Positions 23,268 through 34,957 are shown, counted from the first letter of the stretch. The stretch: 64,000 nucleotides of DNA from Conus ventricosus (GCA_018398815.1 CM031611.1:88453156-88517155), one strand, 5' to 3'. Numbers and translations: made by a program. Notes: generated from the sequence alone by a model not told the origin.

Positions 23268-23928
23268 ATGATAAAAACAAAAACCCGGGATTAGATTAAG
23301 TTCTGTTATAAAACCAGGGAGCATTAAACTTTATGACAAAAACTCCTCTTTGCCATTGATTTGTGGCAGACGGGTTTTGTGGAAAAACAATATTTGTCCT
23401 AGACCTATTACAAACAGTTTATCGCTATAATTTTGATCACATTGTGGTTTTCTGTCCAACACTTTAAATGGAACAAAGCATATCATGATAGAAGGTTTAT
23501 ATGGACAGATGATGACATATATTTTGTTGATCCTAGCAATAAACTGAGTGAGTGTTTAGAACAGTTTTATAAACTGTTTGAAGGAACGCAAACACTATTT
23601 ATTATAGATGACTGTCGGCAGAAAGAGACATAGTTAAAAAGAGAAACACTTTGTCCCAAAAATAGCTTTCAGCGAAAGACATGCTGGGATAAGTGTGTGG
23701 ATTTTATGCCAGAAATATAACTCGGTTTTAAAAACTTTAGAGAACAGTTAAAGACTGTAGTTTTATTTCACATGAAAGACAGAGACTCATTTGAAGAATG
23801 TTTGCCGAAAATGATGTTATTGAAAATGACCAAGAAAACATAGGATTAAACAAAAATTAAAATCTGAAACTTTAGTAAATTAGTATTAAAAAACGGATAA
23901 CCCTAAAACATATGTTTTTTTGTAAAAT
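23268..23928 (+). pseudogene. Packaging-type ATPase (FtsK/HerA superfamily), Polinton A
   Basis: Walker A remnant CGKTIFVLDLL (about 23380), then NFDHIVVFCPT, WTDDDIYFVDPSNKLSECLE, and a Walker B-like TLFIIDDC (about 23590). Its 3' end (LVLKTDNPKTY) runs to the terminal repeat, and the likely stop lies inside it. Such ATPases pump DNA into capsids. Frameshifts lie just before Walker A and after Walker B. Confidence 0.7.
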
Positions 23929-24043
23929 CGTTATTTTTTGGTTATTGAAGTCTTACTGCGAGAACGGGAAAAGGGCGTTTTTTGGGGCCACTTTCCCAAA
24001 ACCGTGGAGGAGCAAGTGGGGTAGAACAGACATTTACGTTCTC
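23908..24043 (-). repeat. Polinton A right terminal inverted repeat
   Basis: Inverted match to 7472-7608, ending GTTCTC. The match to the unit at 4050-4190 is also clear. The ATPase reading frame enters it. Confidence 0.8.
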
Positions 24044-24049
24044 CCTGGA
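24044..24049. repeat. Right target-site duplication, CCTGGA
   Basis: Same six bases and same orientation as 7466-7471, directly outside the right terminus. Confidence 0.75.
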
Positions 24050-25077
24050 CAAATACGCCCCACAGGCAGCAGCAGCAGCAGCAGCAGCACAAGAGATAGA
24101 GTAGGGGAAAGTAGATAGTATAGACAGTAGTAGTGTAGTAGTGTACGAAATGGGAAGTATGCGAAGCACCCCAGCAATTAGTACTCATTGTAAGGGGAAA
24201 AATGAATTGAAAATTTGCAAAAGGTATAGTCTGCTATAATTAAGCCAGAAGTCATTTTCTTTTTTTTTCGTGTCACTCTGTTCGGACTCACGGGAAACGG
24301 GCTTTTTAAAGGGATCCCCTTTCCCCCCCCCCCGCCCCCACCATCCCGCCTATCCATTTTCGGCCCTCTTCTCCTTTTTCACAGGGCGCGCTGAAAGAAA
24401 CCCTGTCTATCTGCCTCTTTTTCTTTTGCACAAAAAAGAAAGCAGAATGGGGGATAAAGATTTTTTCAGCAGTGTAAACAATATTTTTTTGTAAACGCTT
24501 TGCATTCAAAAACAACAAAAAAAATAAATTTTATATATATTAAAAATTATATATATAATAATATATATAATATTAACAATAATTTAAGATGCCAAAACAA
24601 ATTTTTCAAGGCTCAACCCCTTTGGGGGCAACGTTAGTTAAAACAAGTAGAGAATCTTAAAACTATCTACAATTTTTTTTCGAGCGCGTTGCGCTGTCAC
24701 AGGATTTTTTTTGGGTTTTCCCCCCCGCCGATGTTTATGCGGTGGGCCCCGTTTTCGGTTTTTTGCACGGCGGGTGGGGCACTGTTTTTTGGGGGCTTTC
24801 AGTTTTGTTTTGGTGTGTTCACTAACAAGATTTCCATTTATGCCCGCAGTTGTTTTCTATTCTGTTTTTGGGGTTTTAAAAATTTCTAAGGTGGTTTTGC
24901 ATGATTAACCACTTTTTAGTTAAACATAGGTTCAACCTTTTTGAAACATTCTGATGGTGAGGCTTTTTTATATTTTCCAGGTATATTTTAGCTTGGTTTT
25001 GCGTCTTTAAGTTTCCAATAAATTTTTCTCATTCGTTTGGTTTTATATTTTTCTTTTATTAAAGACCAAACCCCATG
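24050..25077. other. Flank with (CAG)n, AT-rich and low-quality stretches
   Basis: (CAG)8-like tract at 24065-24089. 24515-24590 is AT-rich. 24690-24900 has inflated G, C and T runs. No supportable gene. Confidence 0.5.
24491..24506 (+). repeat. 16-bp inverted repeat, left
   Basis: GTAAACGCTTTGCATT, exactly inverted at 27202-27217. The pair brackets the Penelope-like fragment and the Tc1 element. Both sit beside AT-rich DNA. Confidence 0.6.
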
Positions 25078-25639
25078 GCATAAACAAGAGACTATCAAAC
25101 CTGTCATGCAATGAGAGAGTGTTTAACAATGCAGCAGTAGAATACAGGAGGCACTACAAACAAGTGGATACAATTACAAATTACAATACAACCCAGACAA
25201 CAGCACAAATAAAAGCAAGAAAAATAGGAAAAGAAAACTCATATGGTATAACCCCCCATACGACGGGAAACTCAAAACAAACATAGGGAAAGAATTCTTC
25301 AAAATCCTAACAACTTCATTTCCAAAAGAACACAAACTGTCCAAAATATTTAACAAAAACACTGTCAAACTATCGTACTCATGTATGCCCAACCTCAAAA
25401 ACCTAATTGACGCATCCAACAAAATGAAAATCAACACAGCAAAGAAGGGTGAAGAAAGGAAATCTTGCAATTGCACCAGAAAGGAGCAGTGCCCACTAAA
25501 CAATAAATGTCTTCACAACAACATTGTATACCAGGCTACTGTGACATCAGAAAATGAAAAAGAAACATACATAGGGATCACTGAAAACCACTTCAAAACC
25601 AGATATGCAAACCACAAACAGTCATTTAATAAATACATA
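25078..25639 (+). mobile_element. Penelope-like retroelement 3' fragment (GIY-YIG)
   Basis: The plus strand reads RLSNLSCNERVFNNAAVEY, then GKEFFKILTTSFPKEHKLSK, SYSCMPNLKNLI, a Cys cluster CNCTRKEQCPLNNKC, and NIVYQATVTSENEKETYIGI followed by FKTRYANHKQSFN. The Cys cluster plus Y-x-G-I and the R-x-x-N-H core fit the GIY-YIG endonuclease of Penelope-like elements. The reverse transcriptase is absent. The frame is cut at 25639 by the Tc1 insertion. Confidence 0.7.
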
Positions 25640-27150
25640 TACTGTTCAAAAAAAGAAACGCAAAATGCAAGCTGCGATTTGAAACACAATTTATTGAAGC
25701 TCAGTGTGACAACACGTTTAATGTGAAATGACAAAACAGGTCATTCAGTAGGACAAAGTCTCCCCTGTAATGCTGTGGTAAAGAACCAGCCCCAGACCCT
25801 CAGGAAATCGCCAGGCCGCTTCCAAAGTCAGTAACGGGTGTGACCCCCTCTGGCTGCAATGGTAGCCTGGCATCTGCGGGGCAATGAAGCAATAATGTTC
25901 CTGATTGTCTGCTGTGGGATGGCCGCCCACTCGGCCTGCAATGCCGGAACAGTTCATTTGGAGTCGCTGGGGCGTTGGCCCTCACTCTCAGGCGTCTGTC
26001 CAAAACGTCCCAAACGTGCTCAATAGGATTCAAATCCGGGGAAAGAGCGCCAGGCCAGGGTGTTGATGTTGTTGGCGGTAAAGAAGGCTGTGGTCAGGCG
26101 TGCTGTGTGGGCCTGGCGTTGTCCTGCTGGAACACGGCCCTGGGAGTGGCCATTAGAGGCAGGACGTGTGGCTGAACAATGACCTGGACGTACTGCTGGG
26201 CTGTCAGGTGACCTTCCACGCGCACCAGCTGGCTCCTGCCTGTGTTGCTGATGGCCCCCCATACCATGACATTGCCGCCACCATGCGGATGTGCCTCGTC
26301 GACGCAGTTCGCTGGTTGCGTTCATTAACCCAGCGGTAAACCCTTCACCTCCTGTCATGGCGCTGCAGCAGAAACTGTGACTCATCCGAGAACCAACTGT
26401 CGCCAATGGTTCCTCAGTGTCCAGTGTCTGTGTTGCGTAGCCCATTGCAGTCTGGTCTGTCGATGGCGCCCCGTCATTACGTTGCCACGTAGGGGCCTGT
26501 AAGCCCTCAGCCAGCAGCATGCAGCCTGTTCCGGACAGTCTGGTCGGAGATGCGACGGACACCAGCGCATGCCTGGACAGTGGACGAGGCCGGCAGGAAA
26601 GCGATTGCGGAGATGTCTGAGCCGTATAAAGCGGTCCTGGGCTGGCGTTGTGATATGTGGTCGGCCTGACCTCGGGCATCAGCTGATGACCCTGTCCTCT
26701 GGAAGCGAGTCCAAAGTCCGGCATATGGTACTGGGGGAGACATTCAAAGCATGGCCACATCAGTTTTCACTCTGACCAACTTGCAAACGACCCAGGGCGT
26801 TTTCTCTCTCTGCTGGGCTCAAACGTGGCATGCTGTTTTTTGGTACGATGTGCCTGCCGGTTGCCAAAATGACCCGGCTTTTTATACTGCACTATGACCA
26901 TGGTGTGTGTGTGTTCACCACTGAGCTTGGGCATGCTTTGCAGGCGAAACAACAGAAGCACAAACCCAAATGTTTGCACTGTCGCACCTGGCCCACAACA
27001 CGCACGTGCACATAGTGACAACCTGAATCAATGTTTACTAGCACGTCGACGTTCAAGACATACATCAGGGCCGGTTTTTGGCGTGTTCTCAACTGTATGG
27101 TCCACCCCAGGTGGCAAAATTTTATTTTGCGTTTCTTTTTTTGAACAGTA
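25640..27150 (-). mobile_element. Tc1-type transposon, 1511 bp
   Basis: Perfect 27-bp terminal inverted repeats at 25640-25666 and 27124-27150, starting TACTGTTCAAAAAAAG, with TA on both outer sides (25638-25639, 27151-27152). It encodes a DDE transposase on the minus strand. Perfect repeats suggest recent insertion despite coding indels. Confidence 0.92.
25828..26831 (-). pseudogene. Tc1 (IS630/Tc1/mariner) transposase
   Basis: Start MPRLSPAERENALGR at 26831. Paired helix-turn-helix region (ALNVSPSTICRT; SGRPHITTPAQDRFIRL), then RISDQTVRNRLHAAGLRAYRP. First catalytic Asp in FSDESQF (about 26390); catalytic Glu in DLNPIEHVWDVLDRRLR (about 26000-26035), DD34E-like. Ends HTRY at 25828. The length of 1004 nt is not a multiple of three; at least two frame changes lie in the catalytic half. 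Confidence 0.85.
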
Positions 27151-27221
27151 TATATATATATAATATATAATATATATATATATAATATATTTGTTTTTTT
27201 TAATGCAAAGCGTTTACATAT

Positions 27222-27265
<44 letters not shown>

Positions 27266-27312
27266 TAGATATATATATATATAGATATATATATATTTAT
27301 ATATATATATTA
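27151..27312. repeat. (TA)n-rich microsatellite
   Basis: AT/TA tracts on both sides of the 16-bp inverted repeat at 27202-27217. Confidence 0.9.
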
Positions 27313-27649
27313 ATAAGATCGATTTCACAGGTAATTTTAACTAACCTGTTCGTTTGAAGTTTCAAATTCGATTCTGAGAGGGTTTTATATAGTTTACAAG
27401 AATGAGGTTTGAATGGAGGTCAGTTAAATTAGATTGTGACTGCACTCTAACAGGTGTGTAAGTGCCGTTTTTTGCTGGTTGTTCCGTGCGATTCTAAGGC
27501 AATGTTTTCCTTATTACAGCATTGAAAGTTTCAGAACAATTGATGGAAAAGGTCATTTCAAATGAAATCACGAGTACTAAATAGCGACTACATTACTGAC
27601 AAGTTATGATTAATAGAAAATAAAATTCTAAAGGAGGGCGAAGAAAGGC

Positions 27650-27730
<81 letters not shown>

Positions 27731-28317
27731 GGGGTTGACTAATTCTTACAGCTTCAGCGGTTTCATGCTAAAGAAATTTTAAATGGTTCAGGGGAACTGA
27801 AAAATGACTAGTTCTGGCATTTAAAATAGGGTGTTGAGAATTCTGACAATTGTCACGCCGTTTAGCGTAAATGAAATTAAGGCCCAGGAGAATTTGGTAA
27901 CACTCTGAGTTTTCAGTGTAGTCAATGAGAAATAAACTTAGAGAGAGGTCAGGAGATTTGAGAAGTGTTAACACTCGAGCTTTGTTGTAGTCAGTGAAGA
28001 ACCAACTCAGAAAGAGGTCAGGAGATTAGACAAAAAACCGAGCAGTGTGACATTACTCCAGTAAGAAGGTAAATAGTTTGTTCACGACCACCCATCTTAT
28101 TTTGCAAAGAAAAACCCCCTTTCACATACAAATCACTCCCCTTTTCATGCTAATTTTAGCTAAAATTAACACCTTTTTAAACAAAATTAACACGCAAAAA
28201 CCTCTAAAAATCGACGAAATCGTTACTTTAAAATGGGGGCTTACGTGCAAAATAAGATTTGGTGATCGTGAACCCGTATATTTACATTCTCTCCAGGGGG
28301 ATAAAAATTAAGGGTTT
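27313..28317. other. Unassigned sequence with 78-bp poly-G and a diverged duplication
   Basis: A run of 78 G (27652-27729). Two related units of about 70 bp (27899-27958 and 27970-28028) share AGAGGTCAGGAGATT. An 18-bp palindrome TAATTTTAGCTAAAATTA lies near 28150. No coding sequence recognised. Confidence 0.6.
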
Positions 28318-28319
28318 AA

Positions 28320-28950
28320 AAGTACGCTCTTCTACTTCCAGCACTATAATAAATCAGAACAAACAACTAGCCTTCCATCTTGATTAGTTATTTTTCACCC
28401 AATGAATTTATAGGCCCCTCAATTAATTCTTTAAATGGCTGTTTCCGCAAACCTATATAACTGATAATCGCAAAACCCTGCCTTAATTGACGGCAGTACT
28501 CTTAGAACTGTAGATGGATAACCCTCAAATAAATTAGAAACTGTTTTTAACTCATCTAAATGGACATACAACATTGGGTTCATGAGAAATCATTTGGTTC
28601 ATACCTTCAAATTGATAGGCATTTTCTTGTATACTAAATTAATAAGATCTTTCGCTACTGTGGAAGCCTAAGATTCGAGCAAGCCCTCTAGGAAAAGTGT
28701 ACTCCCTTCTTTCTTCTAGTGGGAAATGTATAGTAATTCTGAGGTTTGCTTCGTTAATTTTTAATAATATGCCAAATTCGCTAAGTACTTCTTTTAAAGA
28801 ACAAAGTTGTAATAACCTTCTGGTATTTGTATATGACTTACTTGACTGCCTTGTTCGTCAAAACATTAATCCAGTTATTTTGAGTCTCTTCAGTTTATTT
28901 TAAAACCCACTTAACTTTAAACCCAATTTCCTAAGAGCAACCCTACAATT
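28320..28950 (-). pseudogene. Penton-like minor capsid candidate, Polinton C
   Basis: Minus strand: ARILGFHSSERSY, then PSTVLRVLPSIKAGFCDYQL and TNQDGRLVVCSDLL. These match, in order, LAKMLGFEADN, LRALPSGKAAYCDYE and KAGKVVKCDNL of 21795-22431. Several indels. Divergent from protein X, as in A. Confidence 0.45.
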
Positions 28951-29055
28951 ACCTAAACTATTATTAAATTTGGGGTACGTTAAGAACACACGCTCGTTTT
29001 GCTTGGTTTATATAAATGGCATCTTTTTTATAACTATTTTAAAAACTATTTAAAA

Positions 29056-30262
29056 AATGGAACCTTTTTAAATATAACGAAAGTGATATTTACAATGTAG
29101 GAGCGTTTTATAACCTAAATCTTTGGCTTCAGCAATTTTAAAACCCCATTGCAGTAGATTGATCATACGGCTTCCGGGTTCGACTTTTTAAACCCGCTAA
29201 CTAAATATTTAAATCCGCCAATAAAGAGTGACAGAGTGCCATCAGCATGGTCATCCCACCCTATGGCTTTTTTCCAAAATCAGTTAAATTTTGCCATTTA
29301 CTGCGCAACTATATGTTTCATATGCAAACCATTTAAACCATCCTAACCTTTTAGTAAGGTCAGTATATAACTTTCATGTTTATTACCAGTACAGACGAAT
29401 ACTAACTGAACTACAAGTGCCCTCCCTAACGACAACGCGTTTAATCCATTTAACAGCTCAATGGACACTAATGCATATGAAAGAATTTGCAACGAATTTA
29501 ACATTAATCCTTTACTGATTTTAAACAAAAGTTAGACCGTAATCATGGGATGGGCACATGTATTTGTGGGCGAACGTAAGAAAATATAATTATACTACTG
29601 GCCTGGCCACACTTCTTTTCAACCAGACAAACACGTTCGATTGATGCCCAATAGAACAAAAACGCCCTAATGCTTGGGCAACATTTATTGTAGATGAAGT
29701 GAAGGCTTAACAATGCCAGGAGTGCAAAGGCTTAATGACTCCATACGGACATACGTTGGTGTCTATTAGGAGCACAAGCACAGACCAAGTCTAGCATAGT
29801 GGATCAATCTACAGGCTTTGATGCTAGAAAACAATTTCTAGCCAATTTAGAAGATGCTATTAACTCTGCTGTTGATTTGCCTCCCAAGCATACAAAGGTA
29901 TCAAGACTTTCTTGCACATGCTAGGTCAAAGGTTTGACTTTGTTGTAGGTCATTGTTTTATACATGCCCCCCTCTAGCTCTGACCTTGACTACAGATTGG
30001 CATGATACAGAATTATAACAATGAATCCTCATAGCTGGAGAGGGACCATAACTTGGGCACAATCAAGGCTTAACAAAAGACCTGCTCCATCCATTTAAAA
30101 AAAAAGTACCCACCCCTGAAGAAAGCGATCCAGTTATAAGCGCCCCACAGCCATAAAGCAGTCCAGAAAGCACACCACCTGTTGTCTACCTCACACTGAC
30201 AGTCACTAGCGAAAAAGACAGCCCTTGTTGTATTTTTAACTTTTACTGGTTTAACCATATTT
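29056..30262 (+). pseudogene. Polinton protein X, C copy
   Basis: Start MEPFKYN at 29056 aligns with MSAFKYT in A. Then SHPMAFFQNQLNF, YANHLNHPNLLVRSVYNFHV, LDRNHGMG and RKQFLANLEDAINSAVDLP. Same gene as 20552-21730, with about ten frame changes. Role unknown. Confidence 0.5.
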
Positions 30263-30264
30263 TA

Positions 30265-31516
30265 TTTCACTAAAAATTAATCCAGCAGCTAGCACTCCTA
30301 ACGCCCACAGATGGTCAGCCATATAACCAGAAACCCTTTGCGTATAGTAGACAAAACCCAACTAACAACAGCCTATATGCCAGGTGAGCATCAAGCGCTT
30401 TAGCAGCTAATTTTTTTTAAATAAGTTTGCTAGATGATGTAATTGTTTTCTAACCCAAAACTTTTACCGGCTGAGGCGTTGGGGGGCGCTACTGGCCCTT
30501 TTGGGTGCACTGCCGGTTAAAGCATAAACGAGTGTAGAGATAGCAAACCCAACAGGCCGTTAATATACTAACTATTGTAATCCCATGTTCTCTGAAGAGA
30601 GTCCTTATTCTTTCTGCCAGCGTAGTATTTTCATAAAGCATTCTGTTTATATTTTATCTGAATCTGTTTATTTGCGTCGCTAGCTGCGCTCTGTTAGCAG
30701 ACAGCACTTCTAACCTGGTTTTCCTTAGCAACCTTAAATCTTGTATTTTCTGCGGGTATTCTAAGCCTTTTCTTCTCGCCCTAAATTGTTAATCATCTGA
30801 AATCAGCCAACTTATTTTTTTCTTCTTCTATCTCTCTCTCTAATTCGCTAAGTTTTCCTGATTGAGCGCTAGTTCCTCCCTTACAGTGTAAGAGCATTCT
30901 TAATGCCCTCAAAGTCACGCCTAAGCCTATCGTTTTCACTCCTAAAGCCTAAAATTTCACGCTCAGTGGGTTCAGAATCGTCAATTGTTTCTAATGTTTT
31001 TCTGATTGTCTCCCATTTAAACTCGTCTCCTTTTTCTGTTGCTACATCATTTATTCTTGGGCCTAAATCCGAAAAGAGGTCATTTCTATTTCAGATCGTG
31101 TTGGCAACCTTTGCACTATGGTTTGAAAACGACTAACAGCCTCAGAGCTTAAATCTCTAATAAAGTTCAATTTCGTTTGTCAGCAACAGGGAGTTTTCCA
31201 AGATTGTGCTTGTTTTTAAAAACGGGGTTGGGTCTGTTTTTTTAGTAAAACCGCACAAGGTCCCCTTTACTGGTTTATAATTCAAATGATTATTTTTTAT
31301 CTATCTCAAAATTGGAAAGCCTAAGCGCTTCTGGTTGCTCTCAACCCTATGGCTATATACTGATTCAATTCTATCTAGCAATCGTATTTGACGTAATCCT
31401 ATCCTTGACCTACTGCTGCCCCTTCAAACTCTTCTCGCAATGAAGGGCGCAGTTCTGTTAGTCTTCTTCTTCTTCTTCAGAGGATCAGGTACGTCGTAAT
31501 CTTCATCGTCCTCCAT
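30265..31516 (-). pseudogene. Pro/Gly-rich membrane protein, Polinton C
   Basis: Minus strand. The likely start is at 31516 (MEDDEDYDVPDPL, acidic). The centre is charged and probably coiled-coil. Near the 3' end are ALTGSAPKRASSAP, a KALDA remnant and a hydrophobic C-terminus. Matches 19432-20555 by order and position; heavily frameshifted. Confidence 0.45.
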
Positions 31517-31558
31517 ATTTTTTTTTATTTATATTCTTTTTTGTTTTATAAAAAATAA

Positions 31559-32824
31559 AACTCATAGGGTTGTGACCTTGATCCATACAGAAAAGAAAAG
31601 GAACCCCATGGCGTAAAGGCATAAGGCAGACTGAAATTTAAATGTAAATACTCCATCAACAGTTCAGCCTGGACAAACTTTAATAGTTAAGTTCCCTGAT
31701 CTTGGCGCCGGCGATGTTATAATGCCAGGCACTGCTAACTATCATTCAAAATAAATATTACATCGGAAGATCCTAATGCTACTGTTGTTGCTAATTTGGG
31801 CAGGGCTATCGTTAAACATATGGCAATTAAACTGGAGGGCAGAGAAGTCTTTGTACTAAGCGAGGCAGACATTTTTGCCCTCTATTCTGATCTATGGCTG
31901 CCTAAAAAAGAAAGAAAAGAGAAAGTTTATCAGGTAATACAAGGCCAAACGGTCTAAAAGCACAGGTTTAAAAGCGGAGGATGAAAAGGATGATGTTAAA
32001 GATGAGGCAAGTAGCAGAAGCATTTGGCAACAGATTCTGCATCCCTCTAGATTTTGAACGTTAAAGACGCATATGCCAATTTACCAAGGTGCACAAAGAA
32101 AAACTTACTTATGAACTGACATTTAACCCTGGCGATTCTGTTGTTCTGTCTGAAGACCCTTTATCCAAATACACAGTCAGCGACATTTCTCTTGAGTTTG
32201 ATGTTGTTACTAACCCTGAACTGGCCAGAACAATCTTAACCCAGTATAAAAATAAAACGGTTATTTATTTGAAAGAGTTATACACTCCATTACGAAAATA
32301 GAAACAGCGAGACACTCTTGGAACATACATCTAAATCAGTCTCTGAAGTCTTTAAAAGGAATTTTGTTCTTGTTTACTGAAGGAAACAACCCCTTTTTCA
32401 TAGAAATCAGAAACGTTTTATAATCCAAAAATTGAGAAGGTTAAACTGTGCAATAAATGGCCAGTCTGATCAGTTGTATTCGGGTCGCGGACTTTACCTC
32501 ACCAACACTTTGATGAAATAAGAAAGTTGTTCGCTGGAGGTAGGCAAAGGGATCCTGCAGTTGATCGTGTATGTAAAAAACTTCGCCTTTATGATGTAAG
32601 ACTCGAAGACTACTTAATAACCAAATATGGGCTGTGGCTGGATTTAGATCCACTTTTGACAACAGATTGTTTGGAAGTGGAGAAAGGGTAGGGCAAGATG
32701 GTATAAAAATAAATTTTCACAAGAAAGCCGACGGAAACGCAACCAATAAAAATGCATGTTTTTATGGTTTGTGATCCCTCAGTTAAACATTGAAGAAAAC
32801 AGGTTAAAAGACGTGGCTTATTAA
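31559..32824 (+). pseudogene. Major capsid protein (double jelly-roll type), Polinton C
   Basis: Best capsid reading in the window. In order: VQPGQTLIVKFPDLGAGDV; VVANLGRAIVKHMAIKLEG; EADIFALYSDLWLPKKE; KLTYELTFNPGDSVVL; KYTVSDISLEFDVVTNPEL; FYNPKIEKVKL; DEIRKLFAGGRQRDP; VRLEDYLITKYGLWLDLDP; ends RLKDVAY at 32824. The pattern and order fit the Polinton major capsid family. Around five frame changes. The upstream end is uncertain because no ATG equivalent to the A start is visible. One base separates it from the ATPase ATG. Confidence 0.75.
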
Positions 32825-32825
32825 A

Positions 32826-33473
32826 ATGCAAAAGAAATATTCTAATAAAAACAGATGGATAGTTTGAAGTTTCGCCAAAAGATCCGCACTGTTCTCTTAT
32901 CTGGGGGAAATTACTGGGTGTGGGAAAACTGTCTTTGTACTTAAATTTATTAAAAACCCAATATACGGGTTTTCCCATTACGAGTACATTGTTATATTTC
33001 GCACAACCATTAAGCACAACAAGTCTTACAAAGAAAGGAAGTTTATTTGACAGACGAGAATATATTTCTAGTTGATCCTAGCGACAAACTGAGCGACTGT
33101 TTAGAATATTACTATAAGACTATTTGAGGGAACTGAAACATGTTTATTATTGATGACTTTCAGCTGAACGAACATTGTTAAAAAAAGAAAAGCTCTGTCA
33201 AAGCTAGCCTTTAGTGGTCGCCACGCCTTAGTTTCTGTGTGGCTCTTAACTCAAAAATACAATGCTGTCTTAAAAAGACTTTCGATCGCAGTTAAAATCG
33301 GTTGTATTTTTTACACTAAGGACAAAGGTAGTTTTGAAGAATGTTTAAGTAAAAATTTATATAAAAAGGGGACAAAGATGATTTAAAAAAAATAAAAGAG
33401 CAGTTAAAAAAATCTAAGCACGCTAAGCTATGCAAACGGACTGACCCCAAGTTCAATACGTTTGTTTATTAAA
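32826..33473 (+). pseudogene. Packaging-type ATPase, Polinton C
   Basis: ATG at 32826 right after the capsid stop. FAKRSALFSYL, Walker A ITGCGKTVFVLKFI (about 32905-32945), LILATN/LVDPSDKLSDCLE-like block, Walker B-like MFIIDD (about 33143), then GRHALVSVWLLTQKYNAV. Ends near FNTFVY at 33471. Frame changes near 33030, 33120 and 33170. In A this gene is at the element end; here it follows the capsid gene directly. Confidence 0.7.
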
Positions 33474-33538
33474 ATTTTTGTTTTTTATCGATTGCTTATA
33501 ACAATTTGTTTATTATAATTTTTTAATATTAAAAAAGA

Positions 33539-34058
33539 ATGTCTCGAGGGCCAGAATCAAAAGCGCAGCTAGCTCCAAAAATGCGTTGCAGTAGAGCTAA
33601 AAGACCTAGGAGACACAACTGAGTTTGTTTAATAGGAGTGCCAGGAAATGTTTTTTGGATTTGAGTACACAGATAAATGGTGTTTACAAACGACAGAAAT
33701 TGAAGACAAAAAACGACAGCAATATCCTACCCTGAAGAGTAAGAAATTTAAGGGCAAACGATTTTGGCAAACATGAATACAAACTTCATAAAGAGAGAAT
33801 GCTAGGGCGCTGCTTCCTGAAATTGCTTGAATTTAAAGTTGAACTACGAAGCCCCAATGTATACTTTGATAAGAAAAACAATTTAGAAAAGCCTTAAATG
33901 CAGGCCCCATTCTTGTTAGCCTAGTTCCAGGAACACAACAGAAAAAACCAGATTGAAATAACTAGCAGGGTTCTGAATTAATGCTACAGAGAAAGAAGTC
34001 CTTCGCTAAAGTGGGGGATGACACCGTCGGCTTAAAATTTTAAAACCCAAAGCTACAG
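33539..34058 (+). pseudogene. MSRG protein, Polinton C, 5' part
   Basis: Starts MSRGPESKAQLAPKMRC. Frames can be followed to KPKATA, where the P-type transposon begins. The 3' part is 38814-39138. Confidence 0.6.
34052..34058. repeat. Left target duplication of P-type transposon
   Basis: GCTACAG, repeated at 38807-38813. P elements duplicate 8 bp; here 7 match exactly, and one base could be lost or mis-called. Confidence 0.8.
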
Positions 34059-34130
34059 CAGAGCATACTACTTACCGAGATACGACACTGCCTCTTACAG
34101 CCTACAAGTCCGTTCAGTCGATTATCTCCC

Positions 34131-34957
34131 TTAGTCGGCGGGGGCTGCGGGGCTCGCGGCTGCTATGTGAAAACGTTGCCGTGATGTAAACAACGACGCC
34201 CGTCGGGCCGCATTTGTTGTCATAACTTTACCTTGAACTGCTTCAGCAGTTTGTGACGACAGATTCAATGCCTCTACACATTTTTTTGGCCCTCCTTGTG
34301 TTTTTGTGCGTGTGCATGTAGGTTTCGTGTGTGCACTGCATGTGTGCATGCATACGCATGTATATTTATGTATGTATAGTGTGTTGTGTGTGTTGTGTGT
34401 GTGGTGTGTGTGTGTGTGTGTGTGGTGTGTGTGTGCATGACTGTGGTAAGATGGGTGAAGGTGGGGTGGGGAGAGAGAGAGAGTTTGTGGCTTGTTCTAA
34501 ATTTAAAAAAAGACCATTTATTTGTCTCCAAATCAAACTTTAATTGTGTTGTGTCAGTTTATAACAAAAGTCCAAAAATGGCATAATGAAAAGGGTGGAG
34601 GTGGGGGGTGGGAGGGGGTAATGCAGTCCGTCTCATCCCACAAAAAATAGAAAAAAGTTCTGCCATCAATACAAGATGGATTTAAACAAACTGGTTGCAT
34701 TTCCAAACGTCCTGCAAAAAAATTTTCAACAAATGTCTTGTTAAATACGAGCAAAGAAGAAGCACACAATTTCAAATACACACATCAACCTCAAAGTAGA
34801 CATTGCGACGAGATAGGCCTAGACATGAAACGGTCATTGATACATGTAGGCTTACACACGAGTATGCTGGGGGTGGAGGGGGGTTAGTAATCGTGAGAGA
34901 GAGAGAGAACTCTTGACAGTTTTATTGATGGGACAGTTTCATCAAATTTTTTTGTTT
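34131..34957. other. Transposon 3' region with (TG)n
   Basis: (TG)n at 34378-34436 and a purine-rich stretch near 34590. This would be 3' of the transposase stop on the minus strand. No gene seen. Confidence 0.5.

Larger units (their letters stand above)
7472..24043. mobile_element. Polinton A (complete Polinton/Maverick)
   Basis: About 16.6 kb between inverted termini starting GAGAAC, flanked by CCTGGA on both sides. It encodes the diagnostic Polinton set: retroviral-type integrase, protein-primed polymerase B, major capsid protein and FtsK/HerA-type ATPase, plus several lineage genes. Size, termini, 6-bp duplication and gene content all fit. Nearly every gene carries 1-nt indels relative to the cleaner Polinton B, so it is either decaying or badly base-called. 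Confidence 0.85.

Noticed and set aside
28272..28297. A Polinton terminus (reverse reads CCTGGAGAGAATGTAAAT, like the A left end)
   Set aside because: Similarity stops after about 20 low-complexity bases, and no terminal-repeat body follows. Probably chance.
34331..34543. Cys-rich peptide frames over (TG)n
   Set aside because: Repeat-derived and within the 3' region of the P-type transposon.
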